Assembly: GCF_021730395.1 (NCBI RefSeq)
Contig: NC_069378.1
Location: 41,677,001 to 41,741,000 of the forward strand
Length of the DNA: 64,000 nt
Origin: Mercenaria mercenaria
Lineage: Eukaryota; Mollusca; Bivalvia; Venerida; Veneridae
Direction: 5' to 3'
A program made the position numbers and the translations under genes. Below are positions 24,082 through 38,000 of the stretch, in pieces. Every line of letters begins with the position of its first letter. Positions within the stretch are counted from its first letter, which is position 1. Below the pieces are notes generated by a model. It saw nothing but the letters and a program-made list of their open reading frames with translations. It ran no database searches and had not been told where the DNA came from.

Positions 24082-25611
24082 CTTTTACTTTTTTATAAAG
24101 GCCAATATCTTCTTAACATGTACCTGTATTACACTTCAGTAGTATAGGGGCCCCATACTACTCACTTCTTTAAAACTCTCCGTACTTTCTCGACAATGTA
24201 CATGTGTTTCACAACATGCGTAAGTACCTGCATTATTTCTAAACATATACCCCTCAAGTTTTTCATCGTTTTTCCAGTACAATGTTTTTAACATTTGTAC
24301 ATATTACGTGAACGTCTTGTCTATCTTTCACGCAAATGCATAGTCCATAACCTTTACATGAATTTCAACTAATCCCCGCCTTGGTTTAAAGATTCGCACT
24401 TGCATACAAAAATCTCTATCCAAAATTAATACAGATATAAAATTGAAATTTTCTACAAGTTATTCAGATGCATGAAACGTGCTGAAAGGTGCAGGTCTCA
24501 TCACACTTAATTGTTTCTTGGCATGGCCTATTTAGACTTTGAAAATACAGGTTAATGTTGTGCATGTAAACCAAAAACTAATGGAGATATTTTATTGAAA
24601 ATTTCACAGATATTTGGTGAACATGATCACAGCATCAAGTCCCTTTACCCCTCGTATGAATTTCAACAAGCTATCCTTAGTAAAACAATAACATACCATC
24701 AAGCCTTGGAGCACGTATTTCTCTTAATGAAGTTTACTTGTCCGGGCCGTAACTCAAGCGCAGAAAATTAACTGCAAACATAGAGGGGAGAATACAGTTT
24801 AAAGACCCAGCACAACTAAGTGAATTCTGTTTTCATCCCACATAAACTTCATGAAAAGCATTCCGATAATAAAACGAGAGTTGAATGCTCAACTATTCGA
24901 ATTATTGTCCAAGAATCGGGAAAATATTACCCTAAATGTTAAGATATAGATTTTCAATCCAGAATCTGCATTAATTTTGGAGCCAGTGAGGTTGGTTATT
25001 GATCTAGAAAAATAAAATAAGTTTTAAAGCTATATGCCTTTAAGTAATAGCTGTATGTACCTGCACGCAAAACTTTAACCAGGATTTTATAAGCCCAAAA
25101 GGGAGCATAATTGTCTTGGCCTAATGTAGGTCATCATAAAAGTCCTTAACATCATGAAACACATAATGGAATATTCTGTGGTGGGTCTTTAAAAGAACTT
25201 TAACCACCTTGCTTGCTTTTATTTTCTCTTGATTGTAGTAGTCATTTTATCAAACCTTCAGAGAAACAGATGATAGCGATTAAATACAGTGTTCTATGTT
25301 GCTTACATAGTAAATATACTTAAAAATGAAAACAAAATACACACAATGATAAAACACTTAATGATTAAACACACAGTTCTGCAGTGGACCAGTTTAGCGT
25401 AGCGAACTGACTAACTTCTCCAGGTTTAGAAGGCACGATTTGTCAACCATAGATTTCCGTTGTAACAGAATTGGCTTCCATAAACCGAAACAAATATATC
25501 TAATCATGTTTTCTTCAAGAGCGAAATTAATTCCACCAAAATAACGAAAAAAACTTCATCTGAATAGTGATACTTTGAGTATTTTTCCACGTAATAATAT
25601 GGGCACTGTTT
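24082..25611. other. Unassigned AT-rich sequence
   Basis: No exons, repeats or RNA genes recognised in this intergenic stretch. Confidence 0.35.
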
Positions 25612-25901
25612 TACGGAATTTCGTTAGGGCCATCGCCTTTGAATATGTTGATCTGAAACGCGATACTCGATAGTACGATGATGAAAATGCGAAATCACGA
25701 AACTACGATAACGAAAACGCGATACTACGATGATGATTACACAATATACTACGATAACGAAAAAGCAATAATATATTCTTGCATAAGAACTTTTTTTCAC
25801 TGGATCCGCCGAAGTATAAACGGGAGAAAAATCGTGTGCAAACAAGGCAAAACACGTGCTGTTAATATATGATTTTTATTTTTGAAATGCTTTGCCAGGG
25901 A

Positions 25902-26413
25902 CGTAAACTGAAACTGAAACTGAAACTGGTTTTTTTGCTTAAACGCCTATTTCTACATTTAAAACATATTCAATGGCATTGTACAATACAAGTTGAAATA
26001 AAATATTAAATATAAAGTATTTAAATAAGATTAATTAAAACGAATTAAAATAGCAATTATTAATTTAAAGTTAATGATAATACTATATTTTAAAATATTA
26101 CTAACATATAATTATCACAGACAAACATTAAATTTCTATCACTGTCACTAGCATCACTGTTTTAAAACTCAGTCAAAACTTAGAATAATGCAAAGTAGTC
26201 TCTGAAGAAATGCGTTTTCAACTTTTTCTTAAAGCAGTCAATTGAAGAACTTTGTCTGATGTTCAGCGGTAAATTGTTCCACAACTTTGGCCCTATAGTA
26301 CTAAAGCTTCTATCACTAAAAGTTTTTCGCTTGTTGAAAGGGACGGTGTCAGGTCGGATATCCGGGCACTTCAGCGTATCGCGTTGCGTAGCAACAAGCG
26401 GAGGTGACAGCAA
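25902..26413 (-). mobile_element. LINE 3' end (C-terminal reverse-transcriptase ORF fragment)
   Basis: The minus frame 26413-26180 encodes the end of a non-LTR retrotransposon ORF2: FSDRSFSTIGPKLWNNLPLN, then a Phe-Lys-Lys-Leu-Lys-Thr-His-Phe-Phe segment close to the stop. A 3' UTR follows, ending at 25902 in a short repeat tail (TCAGTT)n. This gives a 5'-truncated insertion that keeps its 3' end. Tail and sequence suit a CR1/Jockey-like clade; the clade is not certain. Confidence 0.75.
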
Positions 26414-29195
26414 ACGCTAAATTGTAATTGAAAAGCGTTTCATGTTTCACTAGTGCTGGTTGTTTTTCTTTGCTTAAAGTAAAATTTTGGGCAATATTAA
26501 TAAGTCAGTGAATTTATAATGTAGCATGATGTTCCAGAAATCACTCCCGAGAAAGAAACCTTTCTTTTTTAGGTTTCAGACATGATATTCATCATTGATC
26601 CGTGTAAGTTGCAAGGTCTCATATTTGTGACGGACTGGATGAAAATTATAATTTAAAAAATCGGAGGTCTTTTTAAAGTAAATAAAACAGAAAATCTATT
26701 TCATCTAATTAGGTTTCTCCATTCGTTTCACTTTTCTCGTTCTATTTAGTAGCCTGCCATTAAAATACTGTGGTGTCAAAAGTGATTCAGTCACTCCAAA
26801 TTTAATCAAATCAACACCTCTTACCTAAATTCTCATTCGTATGAAATTTAATGAGAGTTGTCATAATTTAAAACTTAATAGCACATTATGCGTAAATACT
26901 GGAGAAGAGATTTTTTTTTCTCCCTCGAAGGGTATCAGGATCACAATAGCATTTATAACACAAAGCGGTTTTTTATATGTTACAATTGTTTTAAATGTAA
27001 TATGACATCTAGAGCTACTGTGTTACACGCGGAGATAAAATGATATATATAATAACTGCATGCTAGTTTCTTTTTTACGAAAAGCCAGGACGTATCAATA
27101 AATTGATGACTTCCAATTACGAAAATACTAAAAAAAATACTGATCTCTGTTTTGTCAATTATTTAAAACTGAGAACGATAATTTGCACGCTTTGTCTAGA
27201 ATAATGTTAGTCATATCTTGTAGTTTTCAATATCTATTTTTTTTTGTTAATTGTTAGACTGTCACAATTGACTGCTTCCACATACCACAAAATTAAAGCA
27301 TTCATTCCAGTCATAAATCACTATGGAAACCAATCAGTATGTGGTATATTGATGAAAATCAGTTTTGACCAGTTCCTAATGACTATCGCTTATTAATAGA
27401 TTGATTTCCTGTTTGTTTTATCCCTCTGATTTACCCCTTCGGGGCCTTATGGTAATTTCCTGTCTTATCCGTTTGATGTATGCCTTCAGGGTCTTATGAT
27501 ATTTGGAAGATGCACATTATTGTTATTTGCGTGTCAGTTGACAAAGGGATTAATAGAGCTACTACATAAAAAAAACTTTAACCAATAAACATGCCCGAAC
27601 ATTTAGTTCATTTGAAACTTTAAAATTAATTCACCAAGGACATTTTTTCTTCTTCTTCAAAAAAATGTCTGCAATAAGATTAAATATAGAATAAAGTATA
27701 AGTTTTCAACTTTATTTAAATGACTTTCATACTTAATGTACTTCGACATTATAGCATTTTACATTAACTAAATAAAATATATCGCACAAAGTACATTTCA
27801 GAAAATGGCAACAATATAATTATTTCAGAGCATTAAAACATTTAGAAAATCAGCTTATTTAAAAAAGACATAAAAATATCAGAAAATTAATTTACTATTT
27901 GTTTGATCTGTTCTTTCTTAAAAAGAAAAATAAAAAATTCAAGACACTTGAAAGAGATGAAAGAAACAACTGCTACGATTTCAAGCAAAGAAGTTGAATA
28001 AAAAAAATGTTTTGTTCTCAGATATTTAGTTTAGATTAATATATATATAGCAAACTGAGAAAATGTTGAATAAGCTTGGGAACTTGTTTTAATTATATGT
28101 GATCCGTAGCACCGAAGAGCAGACAATACATAATCTGTCACTTTTTCCAGACCGTTTTAAAATGCCACAAAATCAATTATCACAAAAACCCTACTTTTTT
28201 TGAAAAATATATAGATTGTACCATAGCGTAAGGACTGCAGATGATAAAAAAGATGACTCTTGATTTGTTTTATTTGAGAATTAAAACATCACAACCCACA
28301 CCGCTAGTTAATTCGCTACGAATTGCGAGGTCCTGCTTTCACCTCCAAGGTAATTTGCATAATCGATTGCTCCGGATGTGACGTCACGCCGACCTGATCC
28401 GAGGATCTGTATGTATGTATTTCTGCGCAGACTGATATTTGGCATCTGCATCTTGTTTATTCCATAATAACCTCTTCTTGTAGCATTATAGATACAATGT
28501 AATCCATAGTATGTTTAGCTGTATCAGTATCCAACCCCAAACGTACTGCCCCTATCAATGTACGCACTAGCTTCTCTTAGAGTTTACTCCCTTTACAAAG
28601 CGTCTGTTCAGTTATTGTAAATAACTGTGAATAAATTAAGTATCACGTGTAACTTGTGCTATTGCCCGTCTTTAGGTATTATATTAATGACTTTTGTTAG
28701 TATCAGTCGGTTTGTTTTTACCTGATTGTTCGCAGAATTCATATAATAAACCTCGAAAGCTAGTCACTAGCTTCGTACTCATCCGTACTCTGTTTGTTCG
28801 TACTCAAAATAATTCGAATGTAAAGTTGTTATTCTTAAAATAATTGTGTTCCTGTTTATCATGTTTATCAAATTTTTTAGTTATATGCAAAATTATGTGT
28901 AATGTAACGTTTGTAATAACTAAAAATAAAAATAAGATGCTCAAAAACCTTCAAATCACGCTTTTAGTAGTGTTGTTGCTATGTGTGCCCCGGTTATGGA
29001 TAATTAAAACATGTTTACCGTTTCCAAGAACAACAAGAATGGTAAATAAAAAATATACCGGATTCGTCAAGTCATCACATATGAAAACAATCATTGCATT
29101 TAGTCGTCGTGTAATGTTTTTTTTTAAGCAAGAATAGCGACAATACACGTTTGTTTTGTGTATTAACGCCTGCAGAAGCCCTTGGGATATGTTTG
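26414..29195. other. AT-rich sequence, nothing firm
   Basis: No coding exon was recognised. Around 28380-28800 the sequence has mixed composition with AATAAA-like sites but no second copy to define it. Confidence 0.35.
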
Positions 29196-30016
29196 TGACA
29201 GAACAGAACAGAACAGAACATCTCTTTTATTCACTCAAACATGTACAAAACATGCAATATGAGGTATTTACAACAATAATACATGTAAACGAGGCTGCAA
29301 TACAAAATCACATTTATACATTTATATGTGGTTTTCATTTATTAAAAAATCGGACATTTTCAACATTTTAAGAAAATAATGTATCAAATAATAAAGAATA
29401 CAGAAAAAATGAATATATTTAGCTATATTCTTATATTCCGCAATATTATTATGACAAACTTACACAATTTCTGAAATTCTGAGTTATTCTTGGTACAAAT
29501 AAGTTTTTCCAATTTAAACATGTTTGGTCGTCTATAATAAATAGGTTTAATATATTGTCTTCTTTCATTTGTAAATTGATCACATTCGAAAAGGTAGTGA
29601 AATTCGTCCCCGATTTTGTTTCTACATGAATTACATAAACGTTCATTTAATGGTATTCTTGTCCAGTTTCCCGTTTCTATTGGTAACCTATGATTTCTTG
29701 TTCTAAATTTAATCATGTTATATAGTGAAGAGTTTTGTAAATTTGATAAGTACAGTTCGATTCCAAATGATCTTTTAAATACACGGTAAAACGTACTGTT
29801 ACTAGAGTTATCTACTTGAGAATACCAGTTATTCAAAAATAAATCATTTAGTTTTTGTTTTACTGCTAACTTTAACCATTTTGAATTTGGAAAAGTATGT
29901 TCATTCCATATATTTATGAAACCACATTTTATCAAAATTGATTTAACATTATAAAACCATGGGAATTTTACCATGAGGAGCCCATCAGGTATATTTTGGG
30001 AGTATTGAAAAAACTA
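29196..30016 (-). mobile_element. LINE 3' end with zinc-knuckle C-terminus
   Basis: The minus frame reads from about 30013 to 29423. Its C-terminal CNSC...H....C motif (RLCNSCRNKIGDEFHYLFEC) is the knuckle found after the reverse transcriptase in many LINEs, and the upstream YSQNIPDGLLMVKFPWFYNV matches the same region of related ORF2s. The reverse-transcriptase core is missing. The element ends at about 29200 in (TTCTG)n. It is 5'-truncated; a stop near 30017 marks the break or the insertion edge. Confidence 0.75.
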
Positions 30017-30214
30017 GTAGAAACTTCACACATAAGTATATTCTCTATCGTGAAAATAAATAGTCGTCCCGTTTTCTGATTCCAGTAAACAACTCTTGTG
30101 TCAACCTGGAATAAAAAAAATGCACGCATTAAAAGTTATAAACCTTCGGTCTCGGTCACAAACAATCCTGCGGGCTTCTTCAGACGTTAATACACAAAAA
30201 ACGTGTATTAACCC

Positions 30215-30420
30215 TACAATTGTACGATGATGATAATGCGCCGTGATATACTATCGTGTTTTCATCATCGTACTGACGCGTTTTCACCATCGTAATATCC
30301 AGATATTGCGTTTTATGTTTATCGTAGTATCGCGATCTCGTAATTTCATAATCGTACTATCGCGTTATCATCTTCGTACTATCGCGTTATCATCACCGTT
30401 CTTTCTCGTGTTGTCACCAG
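30215..30420. repeat. Array of CGTACTATCGCGTTWTCATCAT motifs
   Basis: Around eight imperfect copies of 'tcgtactatcgcgtt' and 'atcatcgtact'-like motifs, the same vocabulary as the arrays at 25650 and 31150 in mixed orientation. Confidence 0.65.
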
Positions 30421-30639
30421 CGAATAGTACCATTAAAGGTCTTAACTGGCAGATTGAATCAACAAAAAATCTATTATTTGTGAAAACAATAGGCTGATTT
30501 GATAATTAGTTAACTTTTATGTATAAATACTAACATATGAAAGTGTTGTGGTGACTTAATATAATAAATATTTCAGATCTGATAATCTTGTATTTATTAT
30601 AGTAACATGATTAGTAACTGAATAGATTTTGGGGTGGAA

Positions 30640-31080
30640 AAAGTACGAAAGCTGCACAATGTCGTTTTAAAGAAAGTTACCAGCTCAAGGTCAAAGGTTC
30701 GAACCTTTTGATTTCATGTCTGCTCCATTAATGAACGGGATTGACATCATCGCACGGTTTCCCTTTTCAAGACAAAGTGCAGAACTTGTGCGCGGACTAC
30801 GGGCGTTCAGGGTCAAGATCATCAGTGAAGGTCAAACGATACTGAACCTTTGGATTACATGTCTGTTCTATTTCTTATAAACCCATGGAAGGATTACCAT
30901 GAAATTTGGGCGATATTCTCTCGTCCAGAAGACTATATGCAGAACCCACAAACAAATCATGCTGACTGAAGGTCAAGGTCACTTATGTCAAAGGTGTAAA
31001 CCTTGGATATGACACTTTAATGACAGCTGCTTGAATGCAGGCGACACAAGTGTTCGAAGTGTTTCTAGGAAAACGTCTCT
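30640..31080. repeat. Two to three diverged 170-180 bp repeats
   Basis: Repeated phrases are 'aaggtcaaaggttcgaacc', 'gattacatgtctgttc' and 'gaaggtcaaggtcac'. They resemble the internal repeats of tandem-repeat elements elsewhere in the window. No ends are seen. Confidence 0.5.
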
Positions 31081-32016
31081 AGTTTCTCAGATTTATGGTG
31101 TTCAAGTATATAGATAACTGGCAGATAAGTGGGTATCTAAGCACAAAGTTACCACATGAGAATGGTGATAACGCGACAGTACGATGGTGATAACGCGACA
31201 GTTCAATGATAATAACGCGATAGTACGATAATGAAATTGCCAAATCTCGATACTACGATAACGAAAAAACGCGATATCACGATATTTCGATGGTAAAAAC
31301 GTGGTAGTATATCGCACTTTCATCACCGTACTGTCGTATTACTGCGTTTCCGTTATCACAATATCGCGCTGTCATCATCGTGTTGTCGCGTTTTCGTTAT
31401 CGTAGTTTTGTGATTTCGCTTTTTATCATCATTCTTTCGAGTATTGCGTTTCAGATCAACACATTCAAAGGCGATAGCCCTAATGGAATTCCGTACTTGT
31501 TAACATCATTGTCATGGCGGTTCCGATGAAACCTATTTTCAATACACATTAAAAGTAGGAAGTATTGTCAAATGTGTGATAAATTACATCAAACGCACTT
31601 ATCCAGGTCCAGTTTCGAAAACCATCACTTATCTTACATGTGTTTACATAACAGACCAATCAGAACGGGCAAAACACTGCCTCATTCAAAAGTATGCGAT
31701 TACCTTATTCCCGACTTCTGAAGGCCCACATTTCATCCATAAAATATTTTTAAATGCAATGTTAAAGTACAGATGTATTTTTGAAACCCCTATAATCTAT
31801 AACATGTAAATGGATTCCAATCTTAAATCAATGTCGACATTGTAATGTACCCTGTTGCTACATTACACTCGTATGTGTTCTGTTTTTATGATAGATCTAA
31901 TACAGGCGACGTCCTGACGTCATGGAAGCAGTTGACGTCGCTCTATAGCAACGCCTCATCACATCAAGAAACAGACATCTTCAACTGCTATTTTAATATT
32001 TCATTATGGAATAACA

Positions 32017-35000
32017 ATGGCAAAAGAAAGTTCTGGGTGTTTCGCGTGGGTTATAAGCCTTAAACGATCATGCAACGAGCGGGTATGTTTACATTATTTT
32101 TAAATGAAAAAAAAACGGAAAATAGAAGTAAAGTACAAATTATAGATATTATTAAATTTCTTTATAAATTACCTTATATAGTGAAAATACGCAAGTAAAG
32201 CTTCGTTGGTTTGTCTATTCAAGTTAATTTCATCAAGTGAACATAAAACGAAAATCAAAAATAAGTCTTAATAATTTCGATCTTTCATTTTTTTATTTAA
32301 AATATGCACTGTGGTGTTATTTTAGGCGCTGTATAGATTAAAGTTTTAAAAAAACTTATCAAAATGCAGTAATATATTATAATTGTTTGTACTTTATATG
32401 GATAAGAATATATAATAATTATTTTTATTAATTTCTATGGTTAAGGTTACCTTTGAAAACAGTAGATATACTTGTCTTTCTTTTGAAACTAAAGTTGCTT
32501 TTTTTTACAGTGGGCAAGGTTCAGAAACCGCTTCCGGCAAAGGTTCTATGCCAGAAGAGGCCAAACTGTAGATCCAACCACCGTTTTGAATGAAACGGGA
32601 ACCAGTGACATGGTCATCAGTAAAACGCCCTACAAGTCAAACAAAATAGTGCCACTAAACCAGGCTGTTATGGCAGTTCAAAAAGGTTTGTTAATTTTAT
32701 AATTTGCGATGGAATTAGTCAAACTGAGGTCGTGTCCACATTTGTTAAGAAATTATTTGACGTAAAAAGTTCGTAGAAATGTACAAGCTCATGTATATTA
32801 ACCAGGATGTATTTGTTAGATAGCATCATTAACTAACCTGCAGTAAGCAGGCATGTTTTCCAGCTCTATGAAGCGTCTTTATTCTATACCTATTTTATCT
32901 ATCCAATCGCGAACGTTCATTTGCAACACGTGACCGTTACGGTATTTGGATGCACGTGCGTACAAAAATCCTGTATTTTCTGTATTTGGACGTACAAAAA
33001 ATCCTGTATTTTCTGTATTTGGACGGTTCAACAGTCCCATGTTAAACATACGATAAAGCCCGAAACGCGTGAAAATGTTCCGAATGTAAATCGGATGAAG
33101 TAGGCGCTCTATGTACTGAGTTTGATTATGCGTCTTGAAATCTGGATTTAATTTAAGTTTTTGTTGTTTACAACACACAAAAACAATGCTATCTGATTTA
33201 GATATTAAAACGTTCGTTAATAATCAAAAACTTAAAAATACAGTAAAAAGGATCATCAGATGTTGGAATATTTGAAAAGTCGCTAAAAGAAGCCGTTCCG
33301 AACGAAACCTAGAAATTTGTATCAGCCCTGACTGTCTGAATAGCTACCTCAGCAGTTTTTATTAAACGGTTAAGAAACAAAATGGAGAAGATTATGAATG
33401 GCAGCGGACGGGCGGTCAGCATCCAAAACATGTCTGCTCTATAATTCAGTTTTCGTCGGAACTTCACCAAACTTGCTGATCGGCCAATTTCGATAACCAG
33501 CCAAATTGTACCAGGCACTCTTTGATTAATATGAAAGTAGGTGCTACCTAAAAGGCAGAGCTCCCATGAAAAATCACCAGTGCCCGTTAAAAATTAATGG
33601 AGTGGTGCTGGAATTATCTGGAATTATGGATTCGTTTAGGAAGTTTATGTTCTTTAGATCTATTAAAATTATTAATGATAATTCATGATTTCTGAATGCA
33701 TGTTTTAGACTGCATCAAGATTAATTCTCGACATGTGAAAACTCTACAAATATTCTGTATATAATCAAAAGAAAGTTTGGTATAGATTAACATCTGCACC
33801 AAGATAAAGAAAAAAAAACGTATTTGAATAATTTCTGTTATTCTTATTAAAACGCACCGCATCAACAATTTTACATAACTTATTATCATACTGGAAACCA
33901 GTCACAAAATGATAACTGCTTCAAATTGAAAAGCTTGAACTTTGAAAATTTCAAACCTAACAGAATCTCATTACGCCAATAGCCAAAGGAATTCTGTGTC
34001 TTTGCGTGTGAATGTTGGGCAATGAGGACTTAATGTAAAAAAGTTATTGTTCCAATTCCAAATTTAATTACAATAGACTTTAGTTATACAATATTTTCAA
34101 AACTCATAATAATACAAAAAAAAATGAAATAAAAAATAAAAATAAAAAAAAAAAATCTGGCCCAGGTGAGGTTTGAACTCACGACCTCTGTGTTACAACG
34201 CGAACTCGCTAACCACGACACCATTGTGGAGTTATGACGTCATGAGACAAGCATAAGTATATATAATAAAGTTCATTAATGACAGCGTGACAAAAGTCGT
34301 TTCAAACTGAAAATATTGTGTTTTATTTCTTTTTTTCTTCGTAGAAAATGTATTTAGCATTAATTTCTTATTATCAAACGCTCATTTGCATTTTTATTCA
34401 ATATTCAAAGCAGTAAGCGAGACGCTTTTGTCAACCGTAAACAGTAAGCGTCTACTGACGTCTTTACTGATTAATTACTATGTGCATAGTGTACTTGAAA
34501 AAATCCGAACAACACCGATTCCAAAAAGTACCACGAATTTTCAACTCGATAGTATACACAGTTAGATCTCTCTATTCATTTTATTTTTCATACGTTTAAC
34601 CGTAATGCGACGCTGTCGGCGCCGCTTTGCGGCGCCGGTAGCTCTGCTATAATCCTTGAATTACTCTAAAAACGGAGAATTTAGCCTTGTCCGCTCTTTT
34701 AAGTCGAACAGTTTTCATCCGATCTTCACCAAACTTGCTGACAATGTTTGTGGGCATGATATCTCAGCCAAGTATTATTACCACCCAAATCGCCAAATGG
34801 CTGTTGTAGGGAGGTTGCACCATATACTTTTTTAATGATGATACGCAGAAAAAAAACAACATTCAATGAATTACGTATATTATGTATGAAGTGAAATAAA
34901 TATAGAATAAAAAGGTTATTTAAGGTCTAGTGCCTAGCGGCTCGTCCAATATGGTTTTCTCAGCTGGGTACTCGCCCAAATATATTTCCGTATTGTACAG

Positions 35001-38000
35001 AACAATGTTAAATAACCTAATAGTAATAACAACAATAAGAATAATAATAGCTTTAAGAAGGTAACACATTAAGATATATAACAGTGTTAGAACGCATCAA
35101 ACATCTTAAGTTTCAATGTGGCCTTCTGTTATATTAATGTAACAGTTCAACACACAAAAATAGATAAAAACTGATTATCTAATTATAATATAAGACATAT
35201 AATAGTAAATTGTTTGATTTTATGTATACTAGATATCTTTGATATAAAGAATGGAATATCTTCGTTTCCATTTCTATTAAAGCTGATTTTAAAACTAATA
35301 TGAAAGTAGGTGCTACCTAAAAGGCAGAGCTCCCATGAAAAATCACCAGTGCCCGTTAAAAATTAATGGAGTGGTGCTGGAATTATCTGGAATTATGGAT
35401 TCGTTTAGGAAGTTTATGTTCTTTAGATCTATTAAAATTATTAATGATAATTCATGATTTCTGAATGCATGTTTTAGACTGCATCAAGATTAATTCTCGA
35501 CATGTGAAAACTCTACAAATATTCTGTATATAATCAAAAGAAAGTTTGGTATAGATTAACATCTGCACCAAGATAAAGAAAAAAAAACGTATTTGAATAA
35601 TTTCTGTTATTCTTATTAAAACGCACCGCATCAACAATTTTACATAACTTATTATCATACTGGAAACCAGTCACAAAATGATAACTGCTTCAAATTGAAA
35701 AGCTTGAACTTTGAAAATTTCAAACCTAACAGAATCTCATTACGCCAATAGCCAAAGGAATTCTGTGTCTTTGCGTGTGAATGTTGGGCAATGAGGACTT
35801 AATGTAAAAAAGTTAATGTTCCAATTCCAAATTTAATTACAATAGACTTTAGTTATACAATATTTTCAAAACTCATAATAATACAAAAAAAAATGAAATA
35901 AAAAATAAAAATAAAAAAAAAAAATCTGGCCCAGGTGAGGTTTGAACTCACGACCTCTGTGTTACAACGCGAACTCGCTAACCACGACACCATTGTGGAG
36001 TTATGACGTCATGAGACAAGCATAAGTATATATAATAAAGTTCATTAATGACAGCGTGACAAAAGTCGTTTCAAACTGAAAATATTGTGTTTTATTTCTT
36101 TTTTTCTTCGTAGAAAATGTATTTAGCATTAATTTCTTATTATCAAACGCTCATTTGCATTTTTATTCAATATTCAAAGCAGTAAGCGAGACGCTTTTGT
36201 CAACCGTAAACAGTAAGCGTCTACTGACGTCTTTACTGATTAATTACTATGTGCATAGTGTACTTGAAAAAATCCGAACAACACCGATTCCAAAAAGTAC
36301 CACGAATTTTCAACTCGATAGTATACACAGTTAGATCTCTCTATTCATTTTATTTTTCATACGTTTAACCGTAATGCGACGCTGTCGGCGCCGCTTTGCG
36401 GCGCCGGTAGCTCTGCTAAAAGGGGTTAATGCAGGCATGTTTTACCTTTATCTTTTGTAAACTGCAGTGAAATCTTTACATATATACATTTCTCATTTGA
36501 AGACTGAACGTTTCAATAGAGATATTACATACTGCTTTCAACTTTTAATGAACAAACATAGCGCCGAGAGTTAGTCTATATGAATTGACTACCTATTTAA
36601 AAGGCTAGTGAATCTTTCCCCAATGTCTGTCTGCTCTAAAACATGCAATTTCTTTGCATATTACTTTATGAATTGACTACCTATTTAAAAGGCTAGTGAA
36701 TCTTTCCCCAATGTCTGTCTGCTCTAAAACATGCAATTTCTTTGCATATTACTTTATGAATTGACTACCTATTTAAAAGGCTAGTGAATCTTTCCCCAAT
36801 GTCTGTCTGCTCTAAAACATGCAATTTCTTTGCATATTACTTTATGAATTGACTACCTATTTAAAAGGCTAGTGAATCTTTCCCCAATGTCTGTCTGCTC
36901 TAAAACATGCAATTTCTTTGCATATTACTTTATGAATTGACTACCTATTTAAAAGGCTAGTGAATCTTTCCCCAATGTCTGTCTGCTCTAAAACATGCAA
37001 TTTCTTTGCATATTACTTTATGAATTGACTACCTATTTAAAAGGCTAGTGAATCTTTCCCCAATGTCTGTCTGCTCTAAAACATGCAATTTCTTTGCATA
37101 TTACTTTTAAATTAATCATCTTGATATTATTTGTTAAACTGATATATCGAGCATAAATATGTTTTAAGCACAGTTATTAACTCCCTTTTAAATGGTATAA
37201 TATATCTGTTTCAAGTTTTGTGTGCATACATACACAGAGTATTCTTGAGTGTATAATTTATTTTTCTTGAAGTTTGCCGCAACGTCTATTTACGACGTTT
37301 CCCGTAATTTTTGTTATGACGTGACGTCATTGTACATTATTTCAAAATGTAAACTGCCTGAAGATATATGTATTGAAAGCGCTTGCAGTGAAGAATTAAA
37401 ATAATTGTAAAACACAGAAGTCTGCTGCTGTTTATTCCTTACAAATTGAACTTTTATATATTTTATACCTGCACAAGGATTTTACTGACTTTTTTAATAT
37501 AATATTATATATATTTAAGGAGAATATGTAAATGTGAATTTAAAACTTTTGAGGGTTTTCTTTTGTTGTTGCTGTTGTTGTTGTTGTTGTTGTTGTTTTG
37601 TATTTTTGTATCTGTTTGGTAATCATGTAAACTCAAGATTCTACAGACGGCTCAGTTGTTACTAAATCATTAGAATTAAAGCATGGCAACACTTAATATA
37701 TTTTTTCTGTAAATAAAAATAAAAGCTATTAATTATTTTTCCATATATTTTTAGATATTAAACAGAAGTTCATAAGCGTAACTGTTACACTCTTATTTTG
37801 CTCAAAAGTTTCATACTTGTGTCTTTTTTGTCTCAGGATGTGAATTCAAAACTCTCTTTTTCTATTTTCCTAAAAATGTAAATTCATAACTTTTTTTCTT
37901 CTGTTTTTTTTCTGTTCTCTCATGATGTTAATTCAAAACTTTTCTTTCATTTCTTCTCAAACTGCTCTATTTCACAGACGACCTGGGTGTTACTGATGAA

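Larger units (their letters stand above)
25612..31495. mobile_element. Inverted termini with CGATAGTACGATGATGA arrays, 5.9 kb apart
   Basis: The left end (TACGGAATTTCGTTAGGGCC, then ATCGCCTTTGAATATGTTGA) and the right end at 31495 are inverse copies over at least 60 bp. They run into subterminal arrays of 'gatagtacgatgatgaaa' and 'ctacgataacgaaaacgcg' at 25650-25770 and 31150-31460; a similar array lies at 30215-30420. Two LINE fragments lie between. It may be one large terminal-inverted-repeat element that gathered insertions, or two or three smaller ones. No transposase was seen. Confidence 0.5.

Noticed and set aside
27390-27500. Short duplicated phrase around 'accccttcggggcctta'
   Set aside because: Only two loose copies; too weak to call a repeat.
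28380-28830. Possible solo LTR
   Set aside because: AATAAA-like sites and a promoter-like composition are present, but there is no second copy, no target duplication and no nearby viral-type gene, so I cannot support it.
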